Shown here in pieces: positions 1-7,727 of a stretch of DNA of 7,727 nt. Every line of letters starts with the position of its first letter. The first letter of the stretch is position 1. The DNA is from Actinomycetota bacterium (lineage in GTDB: Bacteria > Actinomycetota > Actinomycetes > S36-B12 > UBA10799), in the NCBI GenBank assembly GCA_030837445.1, contig JAUPKM010000313.1:1-7727 (forward strand), read 5' to 3'. The notes beneath the pieces were generated by a model. The model made no database searches, was not told the DNA's origin, and worked only from the letters and a program-made list of their open reading frames with translations. The translations under genes and the position numbers were made by a program.

Positions 1-1
1 A

Positions 2-97
2 GCGGTCCTGATGTTCATCACGAGCATGTTCATGCCGGCCTACTTCCGCGGCGAAACACTCAGCGCAGAAACCCCGGTGTTGGTCCCGGACGACTGA
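2..97 (+). CDS. C-terminal end of an unidentified membrane protein, possibly an amino acid/polyamine permease (partial)
   Basis: An open frame enters from the left edge and ends at a TGA at 95-97, giving only the last 31 residues. It starts with a hydrophobic run (AVLMFITSMFMPAYF) that looks like the end of a final membrane helix, followed by a short polar tail (RGETLSAETPVLVPDD) that would be cytoplasmic or external. This is the pattern at the end of many multi-helix transporters. An APC-type amino acid permease would suit the neighbouring amine catabolism genes, but 31 residues carry no family signature, so the identity is a guess from context. The gene runs towards the minus-strand ureohydrolase and is not part of that operon. 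The chance that the frame is coding at all is moderate: it is open to the edge, has plausible membrane composition, and stops just short of the neighbour's stop. Confidence 0.5.
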   Translation, partial: AVLMFITSMFMPAYFRGETLSAETPVLVPDD

Positions 98-104
98 TTG
101 TCGG

Positions 105-121
105 ACCGGCTAGTCGCCGGT
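105..121. terminator. Small hairpin between convergent genes, possible weak bidirectional terminator
   Basis: ACCGGC (105-110) can pair with GCCGGT (116-121) around a TAGTC loop, a six-base-pair GC-rich stem. It overlaps the last codons and stop of the ureohydrolase and lies just past the stop of the plus-strand gene. A second short inverted repeat, GGTCC (82-86) with GGACC (103-107), overlaps it. Neither has a run of T on either side, so this is not a classical intrinsic terminator. Position between convergent genes is the main argument. Confidence 0.25.
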
Positions 122-1141
122 GGCCCCGGGCCGGTTCGCCAGCAACGGGAGGCCCGGGTCCCATCGAGATCCGGTGGCAGCGTCCGCCTTCGCCCGGGCC
201 ATCGCCGTCAAAGCCTCCAGCACCACCCGGTTACCCAACATCGCCGTGATGTCGGAATGGTCGTATGGCGGGGAGACTTCCACCACGTCCATCCCGACAA
301 TCGGCACCTCGTAGCAGATCCGGCGGACCGCGTCCAACAGTGCCCGCGATGACAGACCACCGGGTTCCGGAGTCCCTGTGCCAGGCGCGTGACCGGGATC
401 GGCGACGTCGATATCGACCGACAGGAAGACGCCGTCGCAGTCATCCATTGCGATGGACATCGCTTCGGTGAGGACATCGTCGAGCCCCCGAACGCCGATC
501 TCGGTCATCTCGAACGACCGCATCCCCTGCTCTGCCATCCAGGCAAGCACATCCGGCGGGGGCCAGTAGCCACGCAGCCCAACCTGCAGGAAGCGATCGC
601 CGCGGGCCGCGCCGCTGTCGATCAGCAACCTCATGGGCTGGCCATGCCCGATCAGGGAGCCGAACTCGATCTTTCCAGTGTCCGCATGCGCATCGAAATG
701 AATCACCGACACCCGCCCCCAGCCGACCGCCCGGGCGACACCGGTGACATCGGGCCAGGTGACCGTGTGGTCTCCGCCGAGGATCAGCGGGACCGCTCCA
801 CTCTGAGCCACGGTCTCGACTACCGCCTGCAAGGCGGCACACGACGTCTGCGCATCACCGGAGAACATCTCCACATCACCGGCGTCGCGGACGTTGAGGT
901 CCGTCAGGCCATCTACCCGCATGGCCAGGCTCGGTCGCTGCCCATCCATTCCCAGGTAGCAGGCCTCCCGCAGTGCCTTCGGTCCGAATCGCGCCCCGGG
1001 TCGAGCGGAGGTGCCACCGTCGAACGGTGCCCCGATGATCACCACATCGGAGTCGACATACGTCTCCGGTTCGGCATGATCGCATTGCGGTACTCCGAGA
1101 AAGGTGATGTCGGGTCCGAATTGAGCGCCATATCGGGCCAT
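110..1141 (-). CDS. speB: Agmatinase-family ureohydrolase (agmatinase, guanidinobutyrase or guanidinopropionase)
   Basis: This 343-residue protein belongs to the arginase/agmatinase (ureohydrolase) family. These cytoplasmic enzymes use two metal ions, usually Mn, to hydrolyse a guanidino group to urea and a primary amine. All six expected metal ligands are visible: His125 in LGGDHT, Asp150, His152 and Asp154 in FDAHADT, and Asp243 and Asp245 in SVDIDVADPG. The following APGTGTPEPGG segment (252-262), with Glu259, is the family substrate-binding loop. An N-terminal PFDGGTSARPGARFGP segment (39-54) is typical of agmatinases. The ATG has a strong Shine-Dalgarno (AGGAGG, six bases away). It is the last gene of the operon, 52 bases after the aldehyde dehydrogenase. 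The gene symbol is a family label. The family also includes guanidinobutyrase, guanidinopropionase, proclavaminate amidinohydrolase and the nickel-dependent guanidine hydrolases, and sequence alone does not settle the substrate. Transporter and amine-oxidation neighbours favour agmatine or a related guanidino-amine or guanidino-acid. One oddity is HGQPM at 166-170, where I expect HGTPM. Confidence 0.93.
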   Translation of the reverse strand: MARYGAQFGPDITFLGVPQCDHAEPETYVDSDVVIIGAPFDGGTSARPGARFGPKALREACYLGMDGQRPSLAMRVDGLTDLNVRDAGDVEMFSGDAQTSCAALQAVVETVAQSGAVPLILGGDHTVTWPDVTGVARAVGWGRVSVIHFDAHADTGKIEFGSLIGHGQPMRLLIDSGAARGDRFLQVGLRGYWPPPDVLAWMAEQGMRSFEMTEIGVRGLDDVLTEAMSIAMDDCDGVFLSVDIDVADPGHAPGTGTPEPGGLSSRALLDAVRRICYEVPIVGMDVVEVSPPYDHSDITAMLGNRVVLEALTAMARAKADAATGSRWDPGLPLLANRPGATGD

Positions 1142-1147
1142 CGAAAA

Positions 1148-1153
1148 CCTCCT
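1148..1153 (-). promoter_or_regulatory. Ribosome binding site of the ureohydrolase gene
   Basis: On the minus strand AGGAGG lies six bases before the ATG at 1141-1139, a perfect Shine-Dalgarno. It fixes the start and shows that this last gene can be translated independently despite the 52-base gap from the preceding stop. Confidence 0.85.
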
Positions 1154-1193
1154 GGTCGAAATCCGTCGAAAAGGGACTGCTGAGTGGCCGAAG

Positions 1194-2693
<1,500 letters not shown>

Positions 2694-2700
2694 CTCTACA

Positions 2701-2706
2701 CTCTCC
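2701..2706 (-). promoter_or_regulatory. Ribosome binding site that decides the aldehyde dehydrogenase start
   Basis: On the minus strand GGAGAG lies seven bases before the ATG at 2693-2691. The in-frame ATG at 2708-2706 overlaps the first base of this site, and neither it nor the ATG at 2756-2754 has a comparable purine-rich sequence at the right distance. This, with family alignment of the VSHWIDG start, supports the shorter protein. Confidence 0.65.
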
Positions 2707-2780
2707 ATCTGGCTCGATCCGGTCTGGTCAAGTTGCGGGGTCTCACGTCGCGGCATCGCCCGACGGCTATTACTGCCGGG

Positions 2781-4196
2781 CTAGCTATCGAAGCCCAGAC
2801 CTACTCGATCGAGGGTCCTCAACCACAAGTTTCGGCGACCGTCCTCCGCATCGGCTCTGGCCAGGGATGCCCGCGTGATGTTGATACCGATTGACTTGAT
2901 CGGTTCCGGCGGGAATGGCAGCGGCTTGCTGGAGACCATCCGCAGCCGGGTGCGCTCGGTGTTGAGTCCGTCGGCTAGGTCGAGCATGACCTCGGCGCCG
3001 AACCGGGAGGCACCCACGCCAAGCCCGGTGTAGCCCAGCCCATAGACGAGTTGTCCCGCGAATGCCTTGCCCCAGAAGCCGGAGAACCTCGAGCAGGTGT
3101 CGATCGCGCCGGCCCACTGATACTCGATCGGGACGTCGCGAACCTGTGGGAAGGTATCGTGCAGATGTTGCACCAGCCGGGCACTGAGGAAATCGTCACG
3201 TTCAAGGCTGGACCCTGGACGCTCGCCGCGAGCGTAGACCGCGTCATAGCCGCCCCAGAGGATCCGGTTGTCCGGGGTCAGGCGGTAGTAGTGGAACTGG
3301 TTGCCGGAATCGCCGATTCCCTGTCGACCAGCCCAGCCGATCTCGGCGAGGACGTCCGCGGGTAGCGGGGCAGTGGCCACGACATGGTCGAACACGGGGA
3401 TGACGAAGTGCTTGATCCTGCGCAGCAGCGGCAGGTGCGCGGCCGTACCGAGGGCAATCCGCCGGGCCCGGATCCGACCACCGGCCGTATGAGCCAGCAA
3501 CGACGCGCCTTCTCGGTGGACCTCCGTGACCTCGGTGCCCTCAAAGATCCGCACCCCCAGCGATGCGGCCGCAGCTGCGAGTCCCCAGGCCAGCCGGGCT
3601 GGATCGACGGTTCCCACGTCCGGATCGATGGCAGACCCCACATAGGTGGGGGCATTGACCAGTGCCCTGGTCTGCTCTGCATCGAGCATCTCGTGTTCGA
3701 TGCCATACCGACGAAGGGCTGCGACGTGTTCGGCAAGGTGGGTGAGCTGGTAGGGCTCGCAGGCCACATCCAGTTCGCCGGCGCGAACATAGCCGCAGTC
3801 GATCCGATAACGGTCGATGGTCGTCTCGATACCGGCCAAGTTGGCCTGTCCGAGTCGATGGAGTTGACCGTAGTCGTGCGGCCATCTTTCGATCCCGTTG
3901 GCCGCGCCGTGCGTGATCGAGGCGGCCACGAAGCCTCCGTTGCGGCCCGTGGCCGCGGAGGCGATGCGGCGCCCTTCGACCAACACGACGTCCCGGTCAG
4001 GTTCGCGCTCCTTCGCGATCAGAGCCGTCCACAGTCCGGAGAAGCCACCGCCGATGACCAGCAGGTCCGTGTCGACTGCCGACTCGACCGGTGCCCTCGC
4101 CGGTGGCCGCTCCGGCCCGGCCAACCACACTGAGTCGTGGCAGGCCCCGGAGATCGCCGCGCGAGCCCACGCCCCGGGTTCCTGCGCGAATCCCAC
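2781..4196 (-). CDS. FAD-dependent amine oxidoreductase of the DAO/PuuB (gamma-glutamylputrescine oxidase-like) family
   Basis: This 471-residue flavoprotein probably oxidises an amine to an imine or aldehyde in the cytoplasm, with oxygen or another acceptor. A leader of about 43 residues with VWLAGPERPP precedes the dinucleotide-binding strand DLLVIGGGFSGLWTA (44-58). Its GxGxxG is at 49-54 and the ribose-binding Glu is at 74. ATGRNGGFV (82-90) is a family motif that contacts flavin. Near the C terminus, YGLGYTGLGVGASRFG (385-400) is the second FAD-binding segment of DAO-fold enzymes. The start is GTG at 4196, whose G is also the last base of the potC stop (TAGTG). AGGAGG lies four bases before it, so translation is coupled to potC. 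The aldehyde dehydrogenase follows after 87 bases. Similar proteins include PuuB, BauB and various uncharacterised amine or amino acid oxidases. I see no gamma-glutamyl-polyamine synthetase nearby, so a glutamylated substrate is not assured. The flavin family is clear; the substrate is inferred from context. Confidence 0.9.
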   Translation of the reverse strand: MGFAQEPGAWARAAISGACHDSVWLAGPERPPARAPVESAVDTDLLVIGGGFSGLWTALIAKEREPDRDVVLVEGRRIASAATGRNGGFVAASITHGAANGIERWPHDYGQLHRLGQANLAGIETTIDRYRIDCGYVRAGELDVACEPYQLTHLAEHVAALRRYGIEHEMLDAEQTRALVNAPTYVGSAIDPDVGTVDPARLAWGLAAAAASLGVRIFEGTEVTEVHREGASLLAHTAGGRIRARRIALGTAAHLPLLRRIKHFVIPVFDHVVATAPLPADVLAEIGWAGRQGIGDSGNQFHYYRLTPDNRILWGGYDAVYARGERPGSSLERDDFLSARLVQHLHDTFPQVRDVPIEYQWAGAIDTCSRFSGFWGKAFAGQLVYGLGYTGLGVGASRFGAEVMLDLADGLNTERTRLRMVSSKPLPFPPEPIKSIGINITRASLARADAEDGRRNLWLRTLDRVGLGFDS

Positions 4197-5059
4197 TACC
4201 CCTCCTTGCGCCGCCGGCCGACAGCCTGGCTGATCAGGACGATCGCCAGAGCCACCATGAACATTGCCGACGCCCAGACATTCGCCTGCGGCGGGATGCC
4301 ACGGTTGGCCGAGACGTAGATGAACTTCGGGAACGTCACGAATTGGCCGGAGTTGAAGTTCGTGATGATGAAGTCGTCGAAGCTCAGCGAGAACGCCAGC
4401 AGGCCCGCGGCGGCGATTCCGGGGGCGACCAGCGGCAAGGTGATTCGACGGAAGGCTGATCTCTCGTCGGCGTACAGGTCCATGGCCGCCTGCTCGAGCC
4501 GGGGATCGAGGCTGGCCAACCGGGCCTTCACCGTCACAACCACGAAGCTGATGCAGAACATGATGTGGGCGATCACGATGGTGACGAACCCCAACGGAAC
4601 GAAAAGGTTCAGGAACAGCGCCAACAGCGAGGAACCCATCACCACCTCAGGGGTGGCCATCGGCAGGAAGATCAACAGGTTCGTGGTGGCGCGACCTCGG
4701 AATCGGTATCGCACCAGCGAGAACGCGATCAGCGTTCCGAGGATGGTGGCGGCCAGCGTCACCACGAAACCGATCGCGATCGAATTCACCAGCGATGGAC
4801 AGACCTCCGGAGCCCCGCACGGATTCAGCCAGTTCTTGAAAGTGAATCCCTCCCAGGTCAGGTTCGACCTGCCGGCATCATTGAACGAGAAGGCAAAGGT
4901 ATAGACCACCGGCAACAACAGGTAGATGAACGCCAGGACCGCGTAGATCCGGATCAGGTTGCGACCGAACCAGTCACGGACCTTGGCTCCACCTGACCGC
5001 TGCGGCGGCTGATAGTCGGTCGGGTGCGCCATGCTGGCGCCGCCGGTTGAGGTGCTCAT
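4196..5059 (-). CDS. potC: Spermidine/putrescine-type ABC transporter permease PotC
   Basis: This is the second membrane subunit of the polyamine importer, 287 residues. Six hydrophobic segments are visible at about 39-59, 92-116, 125-151, 153-179, 210-228 and 259-280. The cytoplasmic EAA loop that docks on the ATPase spans 189-214 and reads EQAAMDLYADERSAFRR then ITLPLVAPGI, a close match to the PotC/BinC consensus. The start was set at 5059 because its ATG overlaps the potB stop in the classic ATGA arrangement and GGAGG lies seven bases upstream. An in-frame ATG at 5116 would add 19 residues lying inside potB and is less likely. The stop shares a base with the GTG start of the FAD oxidoreductase. 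The extracytoplasmic loop between helices 1 and 2 carries two cysteines (81 and 87) in NPCGAPEVCP, which could form a disulfide. Putrescine versus spermidine preference cannot be read from the permease. Confidence 0.94.
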   Translation of the reverse strand: MSTSTGGASMAHPTDYQPPQRSGGAKVRDWFGRNLIRIYAVLAFIYLLLPVVYTFAFSFNDAGRSNLTWEGFTFKNWLNPCGAPEVCPSLVNSIAIGFVVTLAATILGTLIAFSLVRYRFRGRATTNLLIFLPMATPEVVMGSSLLALFLNLFVPLGFVTIVIAHIMFCISFVVVTVKARLASLDPRLEQAAMDLYADERSAFRRITLPLVAPGIAAAGLLAFSLSFDDFIITNFNSGQFVTFPKFIYVSANRGIPPQANVWASAMFMVALAIVLISQAVGRRRKEG

Positions 5060-5979
5060 ACCAGGTCCTCCGTTCCGACTTTGCGCACGTAGAACAGCAC
5101 CATGATCAGGATGCATGCCATCAAGACGAACGACAGCACAGCGGCAGTCGGATAGTCGTTCGAGTTCAAGAAGGCATATTCAATCCGGTTGCCGATCATG
5201 GAGTTCTTTGAATTGCCCAGCAATGCCGCGTTGACGTAGTCGCCGGCCGCCGGGATGAAGGTCAGCAGGGTGCCGGCCACGACCCCCGGCATCGACAGCG
5301 GAAAGGTGACCTTTCGGAATCCCGTGAACGGCCGGGCGTATAGGTCACCGGACGCTTCCACCAACTTCGGATCCACCCGTTCCAGACTGGAGTAGATCGG
5401 CAACGTCATGAAAGGTAGGAAGTTATAGGTCAGGCCCAGCACGACGGCGGTTGCGGAGGGGTAGATTCCGCCGGTCTCGCCAACCATCCCGAAGGAGCGC
5501 AGGATGGCGACCACTGGGCCTTCATCGGCCAGGATCTGCCGCCAGGCGATCGTCCGCAGGATGAACGACACGAAGAACGGCGCCACCACCATCACCAGCA
5601 GCAGATTGCGCCACTTGCCAGCCTTGAAGGCGATCGCGTAGGCCAGCGGATAGCCGATCAGCAGGGCCAGGATCGTCGCGATCCCGGAGTACACGAATGA
5701 CCGAATCAGCGGAACGTAGTAGGTCTTGTCCGTGAGGACATCGACGTAATTGGCGAAGTTGAAGGTCTGCTCGAATTCGCCGACCTCGCCCCCGATGACC
5801 GGGGTTTGGAGACTGGTCAGGAACAGCGAAACCAGCGGTACCAGGAAGAAGATCGACAGCCAGAGCAGCCCGGGCAGCATCAGCAGATACGGGACCGCCC
5901 GGCCCTTCTTCTTACTTCCGCCATCCTCGCCGCGCCCGCTATCCTCGATCGTGTCGCCGATGGCCTGGGCGATTGCCAT
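5056..5979 (-). CDS. potB: Spermidine/putrescine-type ABC transporter permease PotB
   Basis: This is the first membrane subunit of the importer, 307 residues. A charged, cytoplasmic N-terminus (GRGEDGGSKKKGR, 16-28) leads into a first helix at about 30-53, with further helices near 93-118, 125-147, 173-197, 233-255 and 278-298. The EAA loop for ATPase contact covers 208-232, with EASGDLYARPFTGFRK followed by VTFPLSMPG. The periplasmic loop after helix 1 is long (about 54-92), as usual for PotB-type subunits. The ATG lies three bases past the potA stop. No strong Shine-Dalgarno precedes it, only a G-rich GGCGGG stretch, so translation probably depends on coupling to potA. It pairs with PotC to form the channel. 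Confidence 0.94.
   Translation of the reverse strand: MAIAQAIGDTIEDSGRGEDGGSKKKGRAVPYLLMLPGLLWLSIFFLVPLVSLFLTSLQTPVIGGEVGEFEQTFNFANYVDVLTDKTYYVPLIRSFVYSGIATILALLIGYPLAYAIAFKAGKWRNLLLVMVVAPFFVSFILRTIAWRQILADEGPVVAILRSFGMVGETGGIYPSATAVVLGLTYNFLPFMTLPIYSSLERVDPKLVEASGDLYARPFTGFRKVTFPLSMPGVVAGTLLTFIPAAGDYVNAALLGNSKNSMIGNRIEYAFLNSNDYPTAAVLSFVLMACILIMVLFYVRKVGTEDLV
5067..5071 (-). promoter_or_regulatory. Ribosome binding site of potC inside the end of potB
   Basis: On the minus strand GGAGG lies seven bases before the ATG at 5059-5057, embedded in the last codons of potB. With the ATGA stop/start overlap it favours 5059 over the earlier in-frame ATG at 5116. Confidence 0.75.
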
Positions 5980-5982
5980 CGG

Positions 5983-7161
5983 TCAGCCCGCCGCTTCCGC
6001 TTCGGGGTCGATCTCGACGCCGGCATTGACATCCTGCCGACCGTCGAGCACGAATCCGTGGCTTGCCGCCCAGGTGAGCCGCACCTGCTCCCCGGCGGGG
6101 ATCAAGCCGCGCCCGGAGAGGTTCTGGGCGAATACGTCGATCAGTTCACCGGCCGGCGTCCGCACCTCGTATTGGGTGCTCACTCCAAGGAAACTTGCAC
6201 TGAGGACGACACCATCCACGAAATTCCCGGAACTGGGGGCCTCGTGGGCCTCGGTCCGGCGCTCGATGTGGATCTTCTCCGGCCGCACCCCGACCAGGAC
6301 CCGGGCACCACGCTGGGTGTCCACCGACTTCGCCACCCGCGCCATCGGCATTCGGAACACCCCGTCCGGGTCCTCCAGTTCAATCTCGTCACCGGCTCGC
6401 TCCACGACCACGGCCGGGAACAGGTTTGACTGCCCCAAGAAGTTCGCCACGAATGCGGTGTGCGGGTGCTCATACAGATCTAGCGGCGCGCCCATCTGTT
6501 CGATCACGCCCTGGTTCATCACCGCCACGGTGTCGGCCATCGTCATGGCCTCCTCCTGGTCATGGGTGACGTGGATGAAGGTGAGGCCCACTTCGGTCTG
6601 GATCCGCTTCAACTCCAACTGCATGGTCCGGCGAAGTTTCAAATCCAACGCCCCAAGCGGCTCATCGAGCAGCAGCACGGCCGGCCGGTTTACGATGGCC
6701 CGGGCCAGCGCAACTCGTTGCTGCTGCCCACCGGAGAGTTGACCCGGCTTCCGACTGGCGACCTGCGACAACTCGATCAGTTCCAGTGCATCCTCCACCT
6801 GCGATTTGACGTCCTTGACTCCGCGCCGACGCAGTCCGAAGGCGACGTTTTCAAAGATGCTCATGTGCGGGAACAAGGCGTAGTTCTGGAACACCGTGTT
6901 GACCGGCCGCTGATACGGCTTGGCGTAGGTGATGTCCTGGCTGCCGATCCGGATCGATCCACCGGTGGGCTCCTCCAGACCAGCAACCATCCGCAGCGTG
7001 GTCGTCTTCCCGCAGCCGCTCGGTCCCAGCAAGGCGAAGAACGACCCCTGCGGAACCTGCAGCGAAAGATCGTCAACCGCCTTGAAGTCCCCGTACGACT
7101 TGGTCAGGTGCTCAAGGAACAGGTCACCTTCCGCCTTAGTTGCATCCGTGCCTTTGGCCAT
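5983..7161 (-). CDS. potA: Spermidine/putrescine-type ABC transporter ATPase PotA
   Basis: This cytoplasmic ATPase (392 residues) powers the importer; it would act as a dimer under PotB and PotC. All nucleotide-binding motifs are intact: Walker A GPSGCGKT (46-53), Q-loop Gln92 in VFQNYALFPH, signature LSGGQQQR (142-149), Walker B AVLLLDEP (161-168) with catalytic Glu167, D-loop ALD (171-173) and switch His200 in VTHDQEEAM. FENVAFGLRRRGV after the Q-loop is typical of the PotA/MalK-like class. Residues from about 245 onward form the regulatory TOBE domain, including GVRPEKIHIE (291-300), and the protein ends in a short acidic tail. The start at 7161 follows the potD stop by five bases and gives the normal N-terminus. 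The frame is open upstream to 7461, but that part overlaps potD and has no family similarity. Ribosome binding is modest (AGGG, nine bases upstream), consistent with coupled translation. Confidence 0.96.
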   Translation of the reverse strand: MAKGTDATKAEGDLFLEHLTKSYGDFKAVDDLSLQVPQGSFFALLGPSGCGKTTTLRMVAGLEEPTGGSIRIGSQDITYAKPYQRPVNTVFQNYALFPHMSIFENVAFGLRRRGVKDVKSQVEDALELIELSQVASRKPGQLSGGQQQRVALARAIVNRPAVLLLDEPLGALDLKLRRTMQLELKRIQTEVGLTFIHVTHDQEEAMTMADTVAVMNQGVIEQMGAPLDLYEHPHTAFVANFLGQSNLFPAVVVERAGDEIELEDPDGVFRMPMARVAKSVDTQRGARVLVGVRPEKIHIERRTEAHEAPSSGNFVDGVVLSASFLGVSTQYEVRTPAGELIDVFAQNLSGRGLIPAGEQVRLTWAASHGFVLDGRQDVNAGVEIDPEAEAAG

Positions 7162-7166
7162 CGCCG

Positions 7167-7727
7167 TCAGCCCTGAATGACGTTGCCGAAGGCCTTGGAG
7201 TACTCGGCCTGTTCCTGCGGAGTCAGCGGTCGGAACACCTGGGAATTGTCCAGAGTCGCCGCATCGGGGAAGATCCAGTTGCTCTTGGCCAATTCCGGGT
7301 CCAGTTTCTGCATCTCCGCCTGCGCCCCTTGCACCGGGCAGATGTAGTTGACATAGGCGGCGACCTGAGCCGCGACGGTCGGCTGATAGTAGTAGTTCAT
7401 CAGCATCTCGGCGTTCTTCTTGTGAGTCGCCGTGGCCGGGATGAGAAGGTTGTCCGACCACAGGGTGCCACCGGACTCAGGTAGGGCGAAGCCCCACTTG
7501 TCACCGTTCTCGGCATTGATCTGGAAGATGTCCCCGCTCCAGCCGATCGCCGCGTAGGCCTGGCCGTTGATCAGGTCCTCCTTGTACGAGTTTCCTTTCA
7601 CCTGTTTGATCTGACCCGAATCAACCTGCTTCTGCAGAACGTCCAAGGCAGCCATGAATTGGTCGTTGGTAAACGGCCCACTGATATCAACACCTTGACT
7701 CATCATGATCAGACCGACCGTGTCGCG
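7167..7727 (-). CDS. potD: Spermidine/putrescine-binding protein PotD-like, C-terminal 186 residues (5' end outside window)
   Basis: This is the C-terminal half of the extracytoplasmic substrate-binding protein of the importer, expected to be a lipoprotein in this type of organism; the signal region is beyond the right edge. The frame stays open to the edge, and the first residues (RDTVGLI) match the helix after the DxRD/E motif of PotD-like proteins, so the internal ATGs are not starts. Trp63 in AAIGWSGD, and Trp90 and Asp92 in SGGTLWSDNLLIPA (fragment numbering), line up with E. coli PotD Trp229, Trp255 and Asp257, which contact spermidine. The alignment was done by eye. Later segments NAEMLMNYYYQP and YVNYICPV are also typical of the family. 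The position corresponding to PotD Glu171 appears to be Asp. The gene precedes potA by five bases and, as the first gene in view, is nearest to the unseen promoter. The ligand could be spermidine, putrescine or a related amine such as agmatine. Confidence 0.92.
   Translation of the reverse strand, partial: RDTVGLIMMSQGVDISGPFTNDQFMAALDVLQKQVDSGQIKQVKGNSYKEDLINGQAYAAIGWSGDIFQINAENGDKWGFALPESGGTLWSDNLLIPATATHKKNAEMLMNYYYQPTVAAQVAAYVNYICPVQGAQAEMQKLDPELAKSNWIFPDAATLDNSQVFRPLTPQEQAEYSKAFGNVIQG

Noticed and set aside
389..1183. A 264-codon plus-strand open frame opposite the ureohydrolase
   Set aside because: It lies antisense to a gene with all catalytic motifs intact, its translation is low-complexity, rich in Arg, His and Pro, with no recognisable domain. 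It is the typical third-position shadow of a high-GC gene.
2759..2780. Imperfect inverted repeat (CCC...GGC / GCC...GGG) after the oxidase stop, considered as a terminator
   Set aside because: The stem is two three-base-pair blocks split by a bulge, with no T run on the minus strand, so termination cannot be supported.
5060..5116. A 19-residue longer PotC starting at the ATG at 5116
   Set aside because: The extension lies within potB, whereas the ATG at 5059 has GGAGG at seven bases and a classic ATGA overlap.
5750..6742. A 330-codon plus-strand open frame across the potA/potB junction
   Set aside because: It runs antisense through two well-supported genes, is Ser/Pro/Thr/Arg-rich without any domain, and spans their boundary, which a real gene would be unlikely to do.
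7162..7461. A 100-residue N-terminal extension of PotA in the same frame
   Set aside because: It overlaps potD out of frame, has no ABC-protein similarity, and the ATG at 7161 gives the normal PotA start right after the potD stop.

Overview
The window reads as an ordinary but coherent polyamine or amine uptake-and-catabolism locus from a high-GC bacterium, most likely an actinomycete. The base composition looks like 60-65% G+C by eye, one gene starts with GTG, and the ureohydrolase, spermidine-type transporter and CoA-type aldehyde dehydrogenase resemble actinobacterial members of their families. The taxon is an inference.

Layout: almost the whole window (7727 down to 110) is one tightly packed minus-strand gene train, read from right to left. 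It begins outside the window with the substrate-binding protein of a spermidine/putrescine ABC importer (potD-like, C-terminal 186 residues present). The ATPase (potA) and two permeases (potB, potC) follow. An FAD-dependent amine oxidoreductase of the DAO/PuuB type is coupled to potC by a one-base stop/start overlap. Then come a methylmalonate-semialdehyde-type (CoA-acylating) aldehyde dehydrogenase and a ureohydrolase annotated here as agmatinase-like. At the far left, the last 31 codons of a plus-strand gene converge on the ureohydrolase with only 12 bases between the two stops; its single hydrophobic stretch suggests a membrane protein.

How the genes work together: the importer brings in a polyamine or guanidino-amine. 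The ureohydrolase can remove urea from a guanidino compound, leaving a primary amine. The flavoenzyme can oxidise an amine to an aldehyde, and the dehydrogenase can oxidise an aldehyde, probably onto CoA. The usual reading is agmatine to putrescine to 4-aminobutanal to GABA. The CoA-type dehydrogenase fits that poorly and suggests instead, or in addition, a C3 branch ending in malonate semialdehyde and acetyl-CoA, as in the Pseudomonas bau (beta-alanine/polyamine) locus. No gamma-glutamyl-polyamine synthetase, aminotransferase or regulator lies in the window.

No stretch over 300 bases lacks a gene; the largest gap is 87 bases (2694-2780). I see no RNA gene, insertion sequence, CRISPR array, riboswitch or convincing promoter. 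The operon promoter presumably lies upstream of potD, beyond the right edge. I found no clearly undescribed system; the points of interest are the enzyme combination and the unresolved substrate.
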